From JAICQM01 sp963781555 (GTDB lineage: Bacteria > Chloroflexota > Limnocylindria > QHBO01), in the NCBI GenBank assembly GCA_963781555.1, contig CAWAGB010000002.1, positions 1 through 43,046 on the forward strand: a DNA stretch of 43,046 nucleotides, given 5' to 3'. Made by a program: the position numbers and the translations under genes. Shown here piece after piece: positions 15,257 to 23,390 of the stretch. The first letter of the stretch is position 1; each line of letters opens with the position of its first letter. The notes under the pieces were generated by a model. The model saw only the letters and a list, made by a program, of their open reading frames with translations. It was not told where the DNA came from and did not search any database.

Positions 15257-15289
15257 GCGCCCCGGCCCGCGCGATGCGGACCGGGGCGC
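15257..15289. terminator. strong hairpin terminator, dps / GH3 convergent
   Basis: Stem GCGCCCCGG (15257-15265) with CCGGGGCGC (15281-15289), extended inward by CCGC/GCGG after a single mismatch, leaving a 5-nt loop. It lies 17 nt after the dps stop and before the convergent GH3 gene end, so it can serve both. No T-tract. Confidence 0.6.
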
Positions 15290-15319
15290 CCTGCTGTGCG
15301 GCGTCGGCGGCTAACGCAC

Positions 15320-16648
15320 TCAGGCCGGGGCGTGGAGCAGGGTCGCCTTGAAGGCCTGGATGCGGTCGTACGACGCGTCGATTCGCTCCTCGCTGATGCG
15401 CCCCGCCGCCACGAGGTCCTCGATCAGGTCGATGGTGCGAGTGACCAGGCTCGCCCCGCGGGTCGGCGGATCGGCGATGGTGAGGATGTCCACCCCGGCG
15501 GCGATGGCCAACGCCACCGCCTCGTCCCAGCCGTATGCCGCACGGATGGCGCCCATCTGCATGTCGTCGCTGATGACCACACCGCCGAACCCGAGCTGCT
15601 CGCGCAGCAAGCCGGTGACCACCGGGGCCGAGAGGGTCGCCGGATGAGCGGCGTCGAGGCGTGCGTTGAAGATGTGGCCGGTCATCACCGCATCCGCCTG
15701 GCCGGAGGTGATGAGCGCACCGAACGGCCGGAGCTCGGCATCGGTCCAGCGTCGGGTGACGTCAACGACGCCCAGATGGGTGTCCCCTGCCGCGCTCCCC
15801 TGCCCCGGGAAGTGCTTGAGCGTGGTGCGCACCCCGACGGCGTGCTGCCCGTCGATGAACGCACCAGCCTGCGAGATCACGCGCCGCGGGTCGGACGAGA
15901 AGCTGCGCCCGTTGCGACCGATCGCCGGGTTGCGCGGATTGATGTTCACGTCGACGACCGGCGCCAGGTTGAGGTTGATGCCCATCGAGGCCAGGGTGCG
16001 GCCGATCGCCTCGCCCTGGGCACGGGTGAAGGCCGGGTCGTTGCGCGTACCCAGGCTCGCCGCGGTGTACGTCGCCGGGAACCCGAAGCGGGGGCCGAGC
16101 CGAGCCACGCTGCCACCTTCCTGGTCCACCGCCACGATGAGCGGCGTCCCCGGTGGCGTCGCCATGCCCGCCGCCTGCAGGGTCGCCACCAGCGCGCGCA
16201 GCTGGGTCGGTGAGCTGATGTTGCGGACCGTGGACGCCCGGCCGCCGACCCGGTCGAACAGGACGATCCCGCCCACCGCGTTGCGCGTGATCTCCGCCAC
16301 GATCGGGCTGCGTGCGTCCGCGGTGGTGCCGCGGAAGCCGATGAGCAGCATCTGCCCGATCTTCGTCCGCAGCCCGGGGCGCCGGAAGTCGGCAGTCATG
16401 GCGGGCTGGGTCCCACGAACCGGCATGGCGCGTGGGGCGAGCTGCTCCGGCGTGACGTACGGAACCGGGTTCCACACCTTTGCGCCGCGCCCGGTGATGA
16501 TCCGTGGCTCGCGGATCTCCGCATGCGGGGCGATGGTGGCGCGCACCACGTTCCCGCCCGCTTCTGCCAGGAATGCGCCCAGGCCCAGTGCCCCGCCCGC
16601 GAGGAACGCGCGGCGTGAGAGGAGGCGGCGCGAGTGGTCGTCGGTCAT
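15320..16648 (-). CDS. Tat-exported beta-N-acetylhexosaminidase (GH3, NagZ-like)
   Basis: A 442-residue glycoside hydrolase family 3 enzyme. The N-terminus has a Tat signal, SRRAFLAGGALGLGAFL, so it is exported folded. The barrel shows VDQEGG (residues 175-180), the K278-H279-F-P-G-x-G motif with D289/H291 as the His/Asp acid-base dyad characteristic of NagZ-type enzymes, and SDDMQMGAI (360-368) with the nucleophilic Asp. Known members release N-acetylglucosamine from muropeptides or chitin fragments; an extracellular form fits cell-wall or chitin scavenging. There is no C-terminal GH3 domain, as usual for NagZ. The start overlaps the membrane-protein stop by 4 bp. Confidence 0.9.
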   Translation of the reverse strand: MTDDHSRRLLSRRAFLAGGALGLGAFLAEAGGNVVRATIAPHAEIREPRIITGRGAKVWNPVPYVTPEQLAPRAMPVRGTQPAMTADFRRPGLRTKIGQMLLIGFRGTTADARSPIVAEITRNAVGGIVLFDRVGGRASTVRNISSPTQLRALVATLQAAGMATPPGTPLIVAVDQEGGSVARLGPRFGFPATYTAASLGTRNDPAFTRAQGEAIGRTLASMGINLNLAPVVDVNINPRNPAIGRNGRSFSSDPRRVISQAGAFIDGQHAVGVRTTLKHFPGQGSAAGDTHLGVVDVTRRWTDAELRPFGALITSGQADAVMTGHIFNARLDAAHPATLSAPVVTGLLREQLGFGGVVISDDMQMGAIRAAYGWDEAVALAIAAGVDILTIADPPTRGASLVTRTIDLIEDLVAAGRISEERIDASYDRIQAFKATLLHAPA

Positions 16649-17733
16649 GGCGACCGCACGGTAGCAGCCGTCCGCTGGCCGGGCTCAGCCTCCAGCTCGC
16701 GTCGATAGCCGACCACCGCTGCCAGCAGGATGACGTGAAGGGCCACGGCACCGACCGAGTCGAACTGGCGCAGGTAGAAGCTGATCAGGTCGCCCAGGAC
16801 GAGGATGACGAGGAGGCCGAAGTACGCCAGTGTCCAGCCGAGCCGATGGCGCCCCACGATCGCGACCAGCGCCGCGCCGGCGAGGAGCAGGGCACCCGCC
16901 GCTGCCTCCACGGCGAGGTGCACCGCGTTGAAGGCGAAGAGGCGGCTGCCCGGCGCAGCGCCTGGCCCGGGATCGCTGCCGACCCCGAGCAGCGCCAGCA
17001 CCGCCGTGATGCCCGACACCAGCAGCGCGGCGACGATGGCGACCCGCATCCCGCGCCCGCCGATCCAGCGCTCGCGCCGTGCCTGCCACCAGGCGCGGGT
17101 CCGCGAGAACGGCGGTGGGCTGGCGGGCGCGATCTCCAGGGATCGCGAATCAACGTACTCGAGGAGCACGGCGGCGAGGCGGCGTTGTTCCGCGAGGGGT
17201 GCGGATGCCGCCGCGCGCAGGCGTTCCAGCAGCTCGTCGCGCTCGCGTGGCTGCAGGTCCCCTTCCACCGACTCGTCGAGCAGCTCCAGCGCACCCAGCA
17301 GGTTCGAGCGGGGATCTCCCGCCCCCCGACCGCGTGCGCGCAGCCAGACCAGCACGGCGAGGAGGAACGTGGCGTAGATGATCGGCGCCGCCGCGGGATA
17401 GAAGTAGTCGTTCTGGGCGGTGATGAACTTTCCTACCTCGTCGATGAAGAGGCCGATCCCCACGCCGGCCAGCACCGCCGCAAGCTGGTACACGAAGCGC
17501 CCGGCGAGCAGGATCGGCAGAATCGCAGCCGCGAAGAGCACCAGCCCGCCCCACAGCGCGTGCGCGATGTGCAGATCACCGCCGCCAAGCTTGGGGAAGC
17601 CGGTCAGGTGCAGGAACCAGCGCGTCAGGAGCACCGTGCCGGCGAAGGAGACCAGGGTCAGGAAGAGGTAGCGCTCGGCGGCGTCGCGGCGCACCGGACG
17701 CCGGATCCAGGCCAGGCGCCGCCGTTCGATCAT
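16645..17733 (-). CDS. conserved multi-pass membrane protein
   Basis: A protein of about 362 residues with some eight hydrophobic helices in two blocks separated by a charged cytoplasmic segment (about residues 150-225, rich in Glu/Arg with LLERLRAAASAPLAEQRRL). The first block holds a conserved-looking sequence GFPKLGGGDLHIAHALWGG and GVGIGLFIDEVGKFIT followed by NDYFYPAAAPIIY; the polar His, Asp, Glu and Lys inside helices suggest a functional core. I recall unnamed families with this pattern but no assigned role. The start at 17733 has TAGGAT 7 nt upstream; an ATG at 17742 would overlap that hexamer. Coupled to GH3. Confidence 0.7.
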   Translation of the reverse strand: MIERRRLAWIRRPVRRDAAERYLFLTLVSFAGTVLLTRWFLHLTGFPKLGGGDLHIAHALWGGLVLFAAAILPILLAGRFVYQLAAVLAGVGIGLFIDEVGKFITAQNDYFYPAAAPIIYATFLLAVLVWLRARGRGAGDPRSNLLGALELLDESVEGDLQPRERDELLERLRAAASAPLAEQRRLAAVLLEYVDSRSLEIAPASPPPFSRTRAWWQARRERWIGGRGMRVAIVAALLVSGITAVLALLGVGSDPGPGAAPGSRLFAFNAVHLAVEAAAGALLLAGAALVAIVGRHRLGWTLAYFGLLVILVLGDLISFYLRQFDSVGAVALHVILLAAVVGYRRELEAEPGQRTAATVRSP

Positions 17734-17740
17734 GGCCGGC

Positions 17741-17746
17741 ATCCTA
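17741..17746 (-). promoter_or_regulatory. -10 box of leaderless membrane-protein mRNA
   Basis: TAGGAT on the minus strand, 7 nt from the ATG at 17733. It falls between the S41-like gene stop and this gene, so it would act as an internal promoter in the cluster and decides the start. Confidence 0.45.
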
Positions 17747-17750
17747 GCCG

Positions 17751-19025
17751 CTAGTCGGCGAGCACCGCCTCCATCACGGCGTCGCGGCCGGCGAAGTAGT
17801 CGGCGGCGGTCAGCGGAACAGGCAAGTCCGGCTCGATGGTCAGACGCGGGTCGTCGGGCAGGCCCTTCTCCCAGTAGCGGGTCGAGACGCCGACCTGCAT
17901 CGGGATCGGCCAGTGGTTCAGCCTGACGAAGCTGACGTCATCCCAGAAGTTGATGCCGCCGCCCATCGGGTCGCCGGCGAAGATCGCATCGGTCGTGCGC
18001 TCGATCTCCGCGGCCAGGTTGGAAGCTGCCGAAAAGGTGGTGTGATCGGTCAGCACGTAGAGCCGACCCGGCACGTCCACACCCTGCGCCTGCAGCGCGC
18101 TCAGGAGGGCGGGATACGAATGGTTGTCGCCGCCAGGATTCTGCCGCAGGTCGAGCACGACGCGCCGGAGCTCGGTGGCCGCGGCGCGAGCGCGGATCGT
18201 GGCGAGCTCCTCGACGGGGATGCGCTGCACCTGGCTGTAGCGGATGTACAGGGTGTGCGCGGCCGGCAGCTCCTCGACGCTGAAGATCGGGTCGTCGTCC
18301 GCGGAGGGCAGACGGAAGACGCCCAGGTCGCCAGACCACTCGCGATACGCATCGAAGCTGATCGGTTGGAGCGACACCGTCCGCTCGGCACCATCCAGCT
18401 CGACCGTCAGCGGCACCGTCGCTTCCGGACCGATAAGCCCGACCCCACGCAGGACATCGAGCCGCGACATGAAGACCGGCCGAAAGTTGGCCACCGTGGC
18501 CGGTCCGTCGCGCGGGACGAGCGGCTCCAGCGCGTCGAGCACCTCGTCGATGGGATGGCCGTTGAGCGCCGTCACGCGCGCACCGACGAGGTGCTCGGCG
18601 GACGGATGCGAGGCGGTCACGAAGAGGCCGTCGGCGAACTCGAAGGCACGGATCGGGAGGAGCATGCCCCCATGCTCGGGCAGCGGCAGCGCGAACTGGT
18701 GGCCGTCACGTCCCGCGCGGCTCAGCAGCGCGGTGGTCCGCATCAGCTCCACCATGGCCTGCTCGCGTGACAGATTGGGCAGCGCGACCTTCAGCTCCTC
18801 CAGGCGGGCAACGAATACGTCGCGGTCGATGCCGTGAAATGGCTCGGGGTGGACGGTCTCGAGGCGCTCCAGGTACATCTCCAGGTCTGCCACCGCCGCG
18901 GCCACGGTTGCGTCGTCGAGGTGTCCGGGCGTTCGGGAATTCGGGGTTGCAGAGGCCTCACCCCCGCATGCGGTGGCGAGCAGGCACAACAGCAGGAACG
19001 TCGCAATCGGTCGCGTGGAGTTCAT
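17751..19025 (-). CDS. S41-like peptidase family lipoprotein
   Basis: A 424-residue lipoprotein: hydrophobic signal and lipobox ending at C20 (LATAC). Residues about 45-110 are helical (tricorn-core/TSC N-terminal type). A PDZ-like region carries VGARVTALNGHPIDEVLDAL, and the C-terminal half resembles the C-terminal-processing peptidase fold with LRRVVLDLRQNPGGDNHSY, then YVLTDHTTFSAASNLAAEIE. The Ser in TFSAA aligns with the S41 nucleophile; I cannot identify the Lys general base of CtpA, so the tricorn-like tetrad or loss of activity are open. The start is ATG 19025 (TTG at 19028 also possible), with no Shine-Dalgarno sequence. It is divergent from the MocR gene. Confidence 0.75.
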   Translation of the reverse strand: MNSTRPIATFLLLCLLATACGGEASATPNSRTPGHLDDATVAAAVADLEMYLERLETVHPEPFHGIDRDVFVARLEELKVALPNLSREQAMVELMRTTALLSRAGRDGHQFALPLPEHGGMLLPIRAFEFADGLFVTASHPSAEHLVGARVTALNGHPIDEVLDALEPLVPRDGPATVANFRPVFMSRLDVLRGVGLIGPEATVPLTVELDGAERTVSLQPISFDAYREWSGDLGVFRLPSADDDPIFSVEELPAAHTLYIRYSQVQRIPVEELATIRARAAATELRRVVLDLRQNPGGDNHSYPALLSALQAQGVDVPGRLYVLTDHTTFSAASNLAAEIERTTDAIFAGDPMGGGINFWDDVSFVRLNHWPIPMQVGVSTRYWEKGLPDDPRLTIEPDLPVPLTAADYFAGRDAVMEAVLAD

Positions 19026-19192
19026 CAAGGCTTGGAGCCGCCGTCGGCGCCGGGTGTGACGAACGCCAGCGTGGGTGTCGATGTGGCCTGCTCCAGCACG
19101 CTATCGCGGCCTCGGTTGTCACACCACCGACTCCCGATGACTCGAAGCACAACGGCGCGAACCTTCCCGGCGTCGCGACGGTATGACGTGTG

Positions 19193-20674
19193 ATGGATGG
19201 TCGGATGCCCATGCGTGGCGGCGGTGAGCTGCTCCTGGAGGTCGAACGCCGGCGCGGCGCGGTGGTGCGCTCGCTCCAGGCGTCCCTGCGCGGCGCCATC
19301 CGGGACGGACGCCTGCGCCCGGGCGAAGCGTTGCCCGCCACGCGCCAGCTGGCCGTCGAGCTCGGCATCTCGCGCGCCAGCGTGGTGGAAGCCTACGGAC
19401 GTCTCGCCGCCGAGGGCTTCGTCACCAGCCAGCCCGGTTCGGGGACGCGGGTCGCGTCCGACTCGGTTGCGCCGACCCCTGCCCAGGCCGCGCCGACGAG
19501 CGAGGCGGCGTTCGACCTGCGCCCGGGCGGGCCGGATGTGAGCCTTTTCCCGTGGGATGCATGGGCACGCGCCGCGGCGCGCGTTGCGCGGACGGCACCA
19601 CTGGGTGTCCTCCAGTACGGCGATCCCTCCGGCCAGCCGACGCTGCGCGCTGCCCTGACGGCCTACCTCGCCAGGACCCGCGCCGTCGCCACCCGACCGG
19701 ACGACCTGGTGGTGACTGCCGGGGTCACCCAGTCCCTGGCGCTCATCTGCCGCGCCCTCCAGCGGCGCGGCGACACGCACCTGGCGGTCGAGGATCCCGG
19801 TCCCAACACCTCGGAGCGCGCACTCATCCGCCGAACCGGCCTGGAGCCGCTGCCGATCCCGGTCGACGACGAGGGCATCGACATTGCCGGCCTGGAGGCG
19901 TCCGGTGCGGCCGCGGTGCTCGTCACCCCGGCCCACCAATACCCCACCGGGACAGTCATGTCCGCGCGGCGGCGCCGGGCCCTGGTCGCCTGGGCTCGCG
20001 CCACGGGTCGGGGCGAAGCGGCGCGTCTGATCATCGAGGACGACTACGACGCCGAGTTCCGCTACGACCGCCAGGCGGTTGCCTCGCTCCAGGGTCTGGC
20101 ACCGGACCGGGTGGCGTACCTCGGGTCGGCGAGCAAGCTGCTGGCTCCCGGGCTGCGGATGGGATGGGCGGCGCCACCGACATGGCTCGCCCGCGACGTG
20201 GCGCTCGAAAAGGCGTACGACGATTTCGGGTCGCCGACCATTGATCAGCTCATCTTCGCCGAGCTCATCGAGGACGGGACGCTCGCGCGCCACGTGCGCC
20301 GCGCGCGCGTGGCCTACCGTCGTCGGCGTGACGCGACGCTCGCTGCCATTGCCACGCACCTCCCGAGCTGGAGCGTGCGGGGCGTGGCGGCCGGCCTGCA
20401 GGTCTACCTGGAGCCGCCGCGTCCGATCCGCGAGCGGCAGATCGTGCGGCGGGCCTGGCGCCACGGGCTCTGGCTGGCAGGGATCGGGGGATTCCACGAC
20501 CGCGACGCACCGATTCCCGCCGGCCGTCCTACCGGCCTGGTGATCGGCTTTGCCATGGTGCCCGAGTCGGCCATCGAGGAGAGCATCGCCACCCTCGCCG
20601 CCATCATCGCCGGCGAGCATCCGCCGTCGGTCATGGTCCGCGGCCTCGGCCACCGGCGCGCCGCGCGGCCTTAG
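19193..20674 (+). CDS. MocR-family (GntR-HTH/aminotransferase) regulator
   Basis: A 493-residue chimeric regulator: a GntR-type winged helix (about residues 15-85; LRPGEALPATRQLAVELGIS, then RASVVEAYGRLAAEGF) joined to a fold-type-I aminotransferase domain. The PLP-binding Lys is about K315 in GSASKLLAPGLRMGW, the Asp contacting the pyridine nitrogen is in EDDYDAEFRYD, and an AHQYPTG motif is present. MocR proteins such as PdxR and GabR sense PLP or amino compounds and often control a divergent gene; here the divergent gene is the S41-like lipoprotein, so the target is uncertain. A GTG at 19190 is an alternative start. Confidence 0.9.
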   Translation: MDGRMPMRGGGELLLEVERRRGAVVRSLQASLRGAIRDGRLRPGEALPATRQLAVELGISRASVVEAYGRLAAEGFVTSQPGSGTRVASDSVAPTPAQAAPTSEAAFDLRPGGPDVSLFPWDAWARAAARVARTAPLGVLQYGDPSGQPTLRAALTAYLARTRAVATRPDDLVVTAGVTQSLALICRALQRRGDTHLAVEDPGPNTSERALIRRTGLEPLPIPVDDEGIDIAGLEASGAAAVLVTPAHQYPTGTVMSARRRRALVAWARATGRGEAARLIIEDDYDAEFRYDRQAVASLQGLAPDRVAYLGSASKLLAPGLRMGWAAPPTWLARDVALEKAYDDFGSPTIDQLIFAELIEDGTLARHVRRARVAYRRRRDATLAAIATHLPSWSVRGVAAGLQVYLEPPRPIRERQIVRRAWRHGLWLAGIGGFHDRDAPIPAGRPTGLVIGFAMVPESAIEESIATLAAIIAGEHPPSVMVRGLGHRRAARP

Positions 20675-20686
20675 GCACCCACATGG

Positions 20687-20723
20687 AGGGCGGCTTCGAC
20701 GCGGCGTGACAGTCGGCCGCCCT
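20687..20723. terminator. hairpin after the MocR gene
   Basis: Perfect 8-bp stem AGGGCGGC (20687-20694) and GCCGCCCT (20716-20723) with a 21-nt loop, starting 12 nt after the stop. No T-tract. Confidence 0.35.
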
Positions 20724-20815
20724 GCGAGCCGACCCGTACCGCCGTGTCACGAACTGACCCGGCCGTGCCTCCAAGCCGTGACCCCGCCCGCCCCCGCCAG
20801 GCAAGGAGAGCCGCC

Positions 20816-21856
20816 ATGGGCCCCCATTCCCACCGATCCGTCGGCGCGGTGATCGCGCTGCTGCTGATGACTGCCTGCGCAGGTGCACCCGGCGCCTCGG
20901 CCTCCCACGCGTCGGCGAGTGGATCCCCCGCTCCTCCAGCAGAACCGCTGTTCGCCTTTCCCGCCGGGGACGTTGCGACCGTGAGCCGCGAGCTGGCCGG
21001 CCACCCGGAGGAGAGCTACATCAACCCCGGCGCGGTGCTCGTCGACGACGCCGGCACGTTCCACATGTTCGCCAACGCGTTCACCGCGTGGCCCGGCACC
21101 GTGCAGTTCCCACACCTCACCTCGACAGATGGGGTGACCTGGACACACGCGGCGGAGCCGACGCCGCTCTCGAGCGCGGCGGTGCCCTTCGCGCAGCCCG
21201 GCGCGGATGTCTCGAGCGCCTTCGTGACCGAGGACGGGACGTGGACGCTGGTGTTCAACACCGTCAATTTCACCAGCGCCTGGGAGATCGGCCGCGCGAC
21301 CGCGCCGGGCCCTGATGGGCCATGGACGATCGACCCCGAACCGATCGTCACGGCAGGCGCGACCGGCGCGTGGGACGGTGGTGGGGTCGCGTGGCCGAGC
21401 GTGGTACAGACCGATGACGGCTGGGCGATGTACTACTCCACCGGTTCGCGACCGCGGACCCCGGCCGGCGCGATCGGGATGGCGACGTCCACCGACGGCA
21501 TCCGCTGGACCAAGCGCGCCGAGCCCGTCCTGGAGCCCTCGGCGGCCTGGGACGGCGGCGCACTTGACCGACCGCGCGTCCAGCGCGTCGACGGCGCGTG
21601 GCTGATGGTCTATACCGGCCGGACGTTGAACGACCGCGGGCTGGCCTGGTCGGACGACGGGCTCGCCTGGACACCGGACCCCGCCAACCCGGTCCTCGGC
21701 GAGGACGATTTCCCGGTCACGGGACGGATGTGGGACACCGCCCTGCTATGGCACGACGGCGTTCTGCGCTACTACGTCGAGATCGGTGGCGCCACCGCGC
21801 AGCAGACGACCGACATCTACCTCGCCACGCACGAGGGGGCGCCCGAGCGACCCTGA
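20816..21856 (+). CDS. secreted lipoprotein with glycosidase-like beta-propeller, paralogue
   Basis: A 346-residue lipoprotein related to the one at 10892. The signal peptide ends at C21 (TAC), with an Ala/Ser-rich linker, then about 300 residues of beta repeats: TSTDGVTWTHA, TSTDGIRWTKR, SDDGLAWTPD and the shared ATAPGPDGPWTIDPEP block, with GWAMYYSTG and WLMVYTGR strands. This is the same five-bladed propeller pattern as GH43/GH32-like proteins. The family's catalytic Asp/Glu set cannot be pinned by eye. AGGAG lies 8 nt before the ATG at 20816, which rejects an upstream in-frame GTG at 20744. The nitroreductase gene follows after 13 bp. Confidence 0.7.
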   Translation: MGPHSHRSVGAVIALLLMTACAGAPGASASHASASGSPAPPAEPLFAFPAGDVATVSRELAGHPEESYINPGAVLVDDAGTFHMFANAFTAWPGTVQFPHLTSTDGVTWTHAAEPTPLSSAAVPFAQPGADVSSAFVTEDGTWTLVFNTVNFTSAWEIGRATAPGPDGPWTIDPEPIVTAGATGAWDGGGVAWPSVVQTDDGWAMYYSTGSRPRTPAGAIGMATSTDGIRWTKRAEPVLEPSAAWDGGALDRPRVQRVDGAWLMVYTGRTLNDRGLAWSDDGLAWTPDPANPVLGEDDFPVTGRMWDTALLWHDGVLRYYVEIGGATAQQTTDIYLATHEGAPERP

Positions 21857-21862
21857 TACGCT
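21857..21862 (+). promoter_or_regulatory. -10 box of leaderless nitroreductase mRNA
   Basis: TACGCT, overlapping the end of the lipoprotein gene's stop region, 7 nt before the ATG at 21870. No Shine-Dalgarno sequence. Confidence 0.5.
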
Positions 21863-21869
21863 CCTCGGC

Positions 21870-22427
21870 ATGACCGATTCCCCGCACACCCCGCGCGAAG
21901 CCGTCCGCCCGCTCCTCCGCGTGCGGCAGGTTCGCGAGTTTCGGACCGATACACCCGTCAGCGCGGCCGAGCTGGACGCGATCGCGGACGCGGCGCGCTG
22001 GTCGGGCAGCAGCCAGAACACCCAGCCCTGGCGCTTTATCACCATGCGCGACCCGGCCACGCTGCGCGCGATCCACGGGGCTGGCCTGCCCCAGACGCGC
22101 TCCCTCGACACGGCCAGCGCGGCGATCGGCATCGTGATGCCGGTGCAGGACGGGAAGGCGGTAACCTTCGCCTTCGACGAGGGGCGTGCCGCCGAGCGCG
22201 TCCTGGTGGCGGCGACCATGTTGGGCCTGGGAGCCGGGATCGCGTGGATCGGCAGCGCGGCGCGTCCCGCGGTGGCCACGCTACTCGGCATCCCGGACGG
22301 GTGGTCGCTGCGCACCATCATCGCGCTGGGCCACCCGACGGCAGCTGCGGCGGCGCGCAAGGCCGCGCCCGGCGAGGCGCGCCTGCCGCGCGACAGGACG
22401 ATCCTTCCCGAGCGCTGGCGCGAATAG
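21870..22427 (+). CDS. nitroreductase family protein
   Basis: A 185-residue FMN-dependent nitroreductase-fold oxidoreductase. The FMN phosphate-binding Arg region is RQVREFRTDTPV (about residues 13-24), then ARWSGSSQNTQPWRFITM (about 40-57), the most conserved family block, and IIALGHPT near the C-terminus, the second FMN segment. It forms a homodimer in the cytoplasm in known members and reduces quinones, nitro or flavin-type substrates with NAD(P)H. It ends normally with ERWRE. The frame continues in-phase beyond its stop with protein-like sequence (see 22428). Confidence 0.85.
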   Translation: MTDSPHTPREAVRPLLRVRQVREFRTDTPVSAAELDAIADAARWSGSSQNTQPWRFITMRDPATLRAIHGAGLPQTRSLDTASAAIGIVMPVQDGKAVTFAFDEGRAAERVLVAATMLGLGAGIAWIGSAARPAVATLLGIPDGWSLRTIIALGHPTAAAAARKAAPGEARLPRDRTILPERWRE

Positions 22428-22560
22428 GCGGAGGGCGACCAGCTGGTCCTCCCCTTCGGCGCCCTGGAGGTCGACGGAGCCACCGCCCTGCTGGTCGAGA
22501 CGCTCGGCGATGGAGCGTCGGCCCTGTGGCTGCCCGTGCCGGGCGCTCCCTGGTCGCGCG
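22428..22560 (+). other. unexplained protein-like open frame after nitroreductase
   Basis: The 227-bp gap before the GH16-like gene is not random-looking at its start. In phase with the nitroreductase after its TAG stop it reads AEGDQLVLPFGALEVDGA, then TALLVETLGDGASALWLPVP, before turning into low-complexity Arg/Cys-rich sequence. No start codon with a ribosome site is present. It could be a fragment of a lost gene or a read-through extension; I cannot name a family. Confidence 0.3.
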
Positions 22561-22654
22561 GTGCGGGCCTGCACCGACACGTGCGCCGAGGGGGTGGACA
22601 AGCGCATCGCGCGTGCTGCAGCCTACCGGCGACCAGTACGAAGGTACTACTCGC

Positions 22655-23389
22655 GTGCCCGCCCGCCCCGCTCGTTTCAAGCTGCTCCTGGTGCTGCTCG
22701 TGATCGGCACCGTCGTGCCGATGCCCGCGGTTGCGGCGCGGCCGCAGCCGCCCGGTCCGTCGACGATCCGATTCTCCGGCTTCGAATGGAGCGTCAAGAC
22801 CTACAGCCGGAAGGTGGGTCCCGGGCCAAACCTGTTCGCCGCCGCCAACGTCAACGTCGACACCCAGGGTCGGTTGCACCTTCGCATCCAGCGCTCGGGG
22901 AATCGATGGACGTGCGCGGAGGTCATCGCCAACGCGTCGCTGGGGTATGGGACGTACACCTGGACCATCGACTCGGCGGCCGACCTGGATCCGAACGCGG
23001 TGCTGGGCATGTTCACCTGGAACGACGATCCGGCGTACGCGCATCGAGAGATCGATATCGAGCTCGCGCGATGGGGCAACGCCGCAGACCCGACCAACGG
23101 CCAGTTCGTGGTGCAGCCATACGACGCGCCGAACCACCTGGCGCGCTTCACGCAGCCACCTGGTGCCGCGGGTACCGTCCACTCCTTCACCTGGGCGCCC
23201 GGACGGGTGGACTTCGCGAGCCGCACCGCGGGCGGCCAGCTCATCGCTCAGTACAGCTACGCCGGGGCCGACGTTCCGGTGCCGGGCGGCGAGAACCCGC
23301 GCCTCAACCTGTGGCTGTTCCGCGGCTCGGCGCCGCAGAACGGGCAGGCGCAGGAGATCGTGATCCGCAGCTTCACCTACGCCCCCTGA
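22655..23389 (+). CDS. secreted GH16-like beta-glucanase/lectin-fold protein
   Basis: A 244-residue exported protein. The GTG start at 22655 gives a signal peptide (RFKLLLVLLVIGTVVPMPAVAA) and a mature jelly-roll of about 215 residues. The GH16 signature E-x-D-x-E is present as E132-I-D-I-E136 within AHREIDIELARWG, preceded by LGMFTWNDDPAYA and by YGTYTWTIDSAADLDPNAV, both typical GH16 strands. GH16 enzymes hydrolyse beta-1,3/1,4-glucans, agar, carrageenan or xyloglucan; the substrate cannot be read here. No Shine-Dalgarno sequence, so the start is chosen from the signal peptide. It ends 1 bp from the convergent ion-channel gene. Confidence 0.75.
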   Translation: MPARPARFKLLLVLLVIGTVVPMPAVAARPQPPGPSTIRFSGFEWSVKTYSRKVGPGPNLFAAANVNVDTQGRLHLRIQRSGNRWTCAEVIANASLGYGTYTWTIDSAADLDPNAVLGMFTWNDDPAYAHREIDIELARWGNAADPTNGQFVVQPYDAPNHLARFTQPPGAAGTVHSFTWAPGRVDFASRTAGGQLIAQYSYAGADVPVPGGENPRLNLWLFRGSAPQNGQAQEIVIRSFTYAP

Positions 23390-23390
23390 C

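Noticed and set aside
22428..22654. Extension of the GH16-like frame upstream to 22244
   Set aside because: It overlaps the nitroreductase, and the signal peptide begins at GTG 22655.
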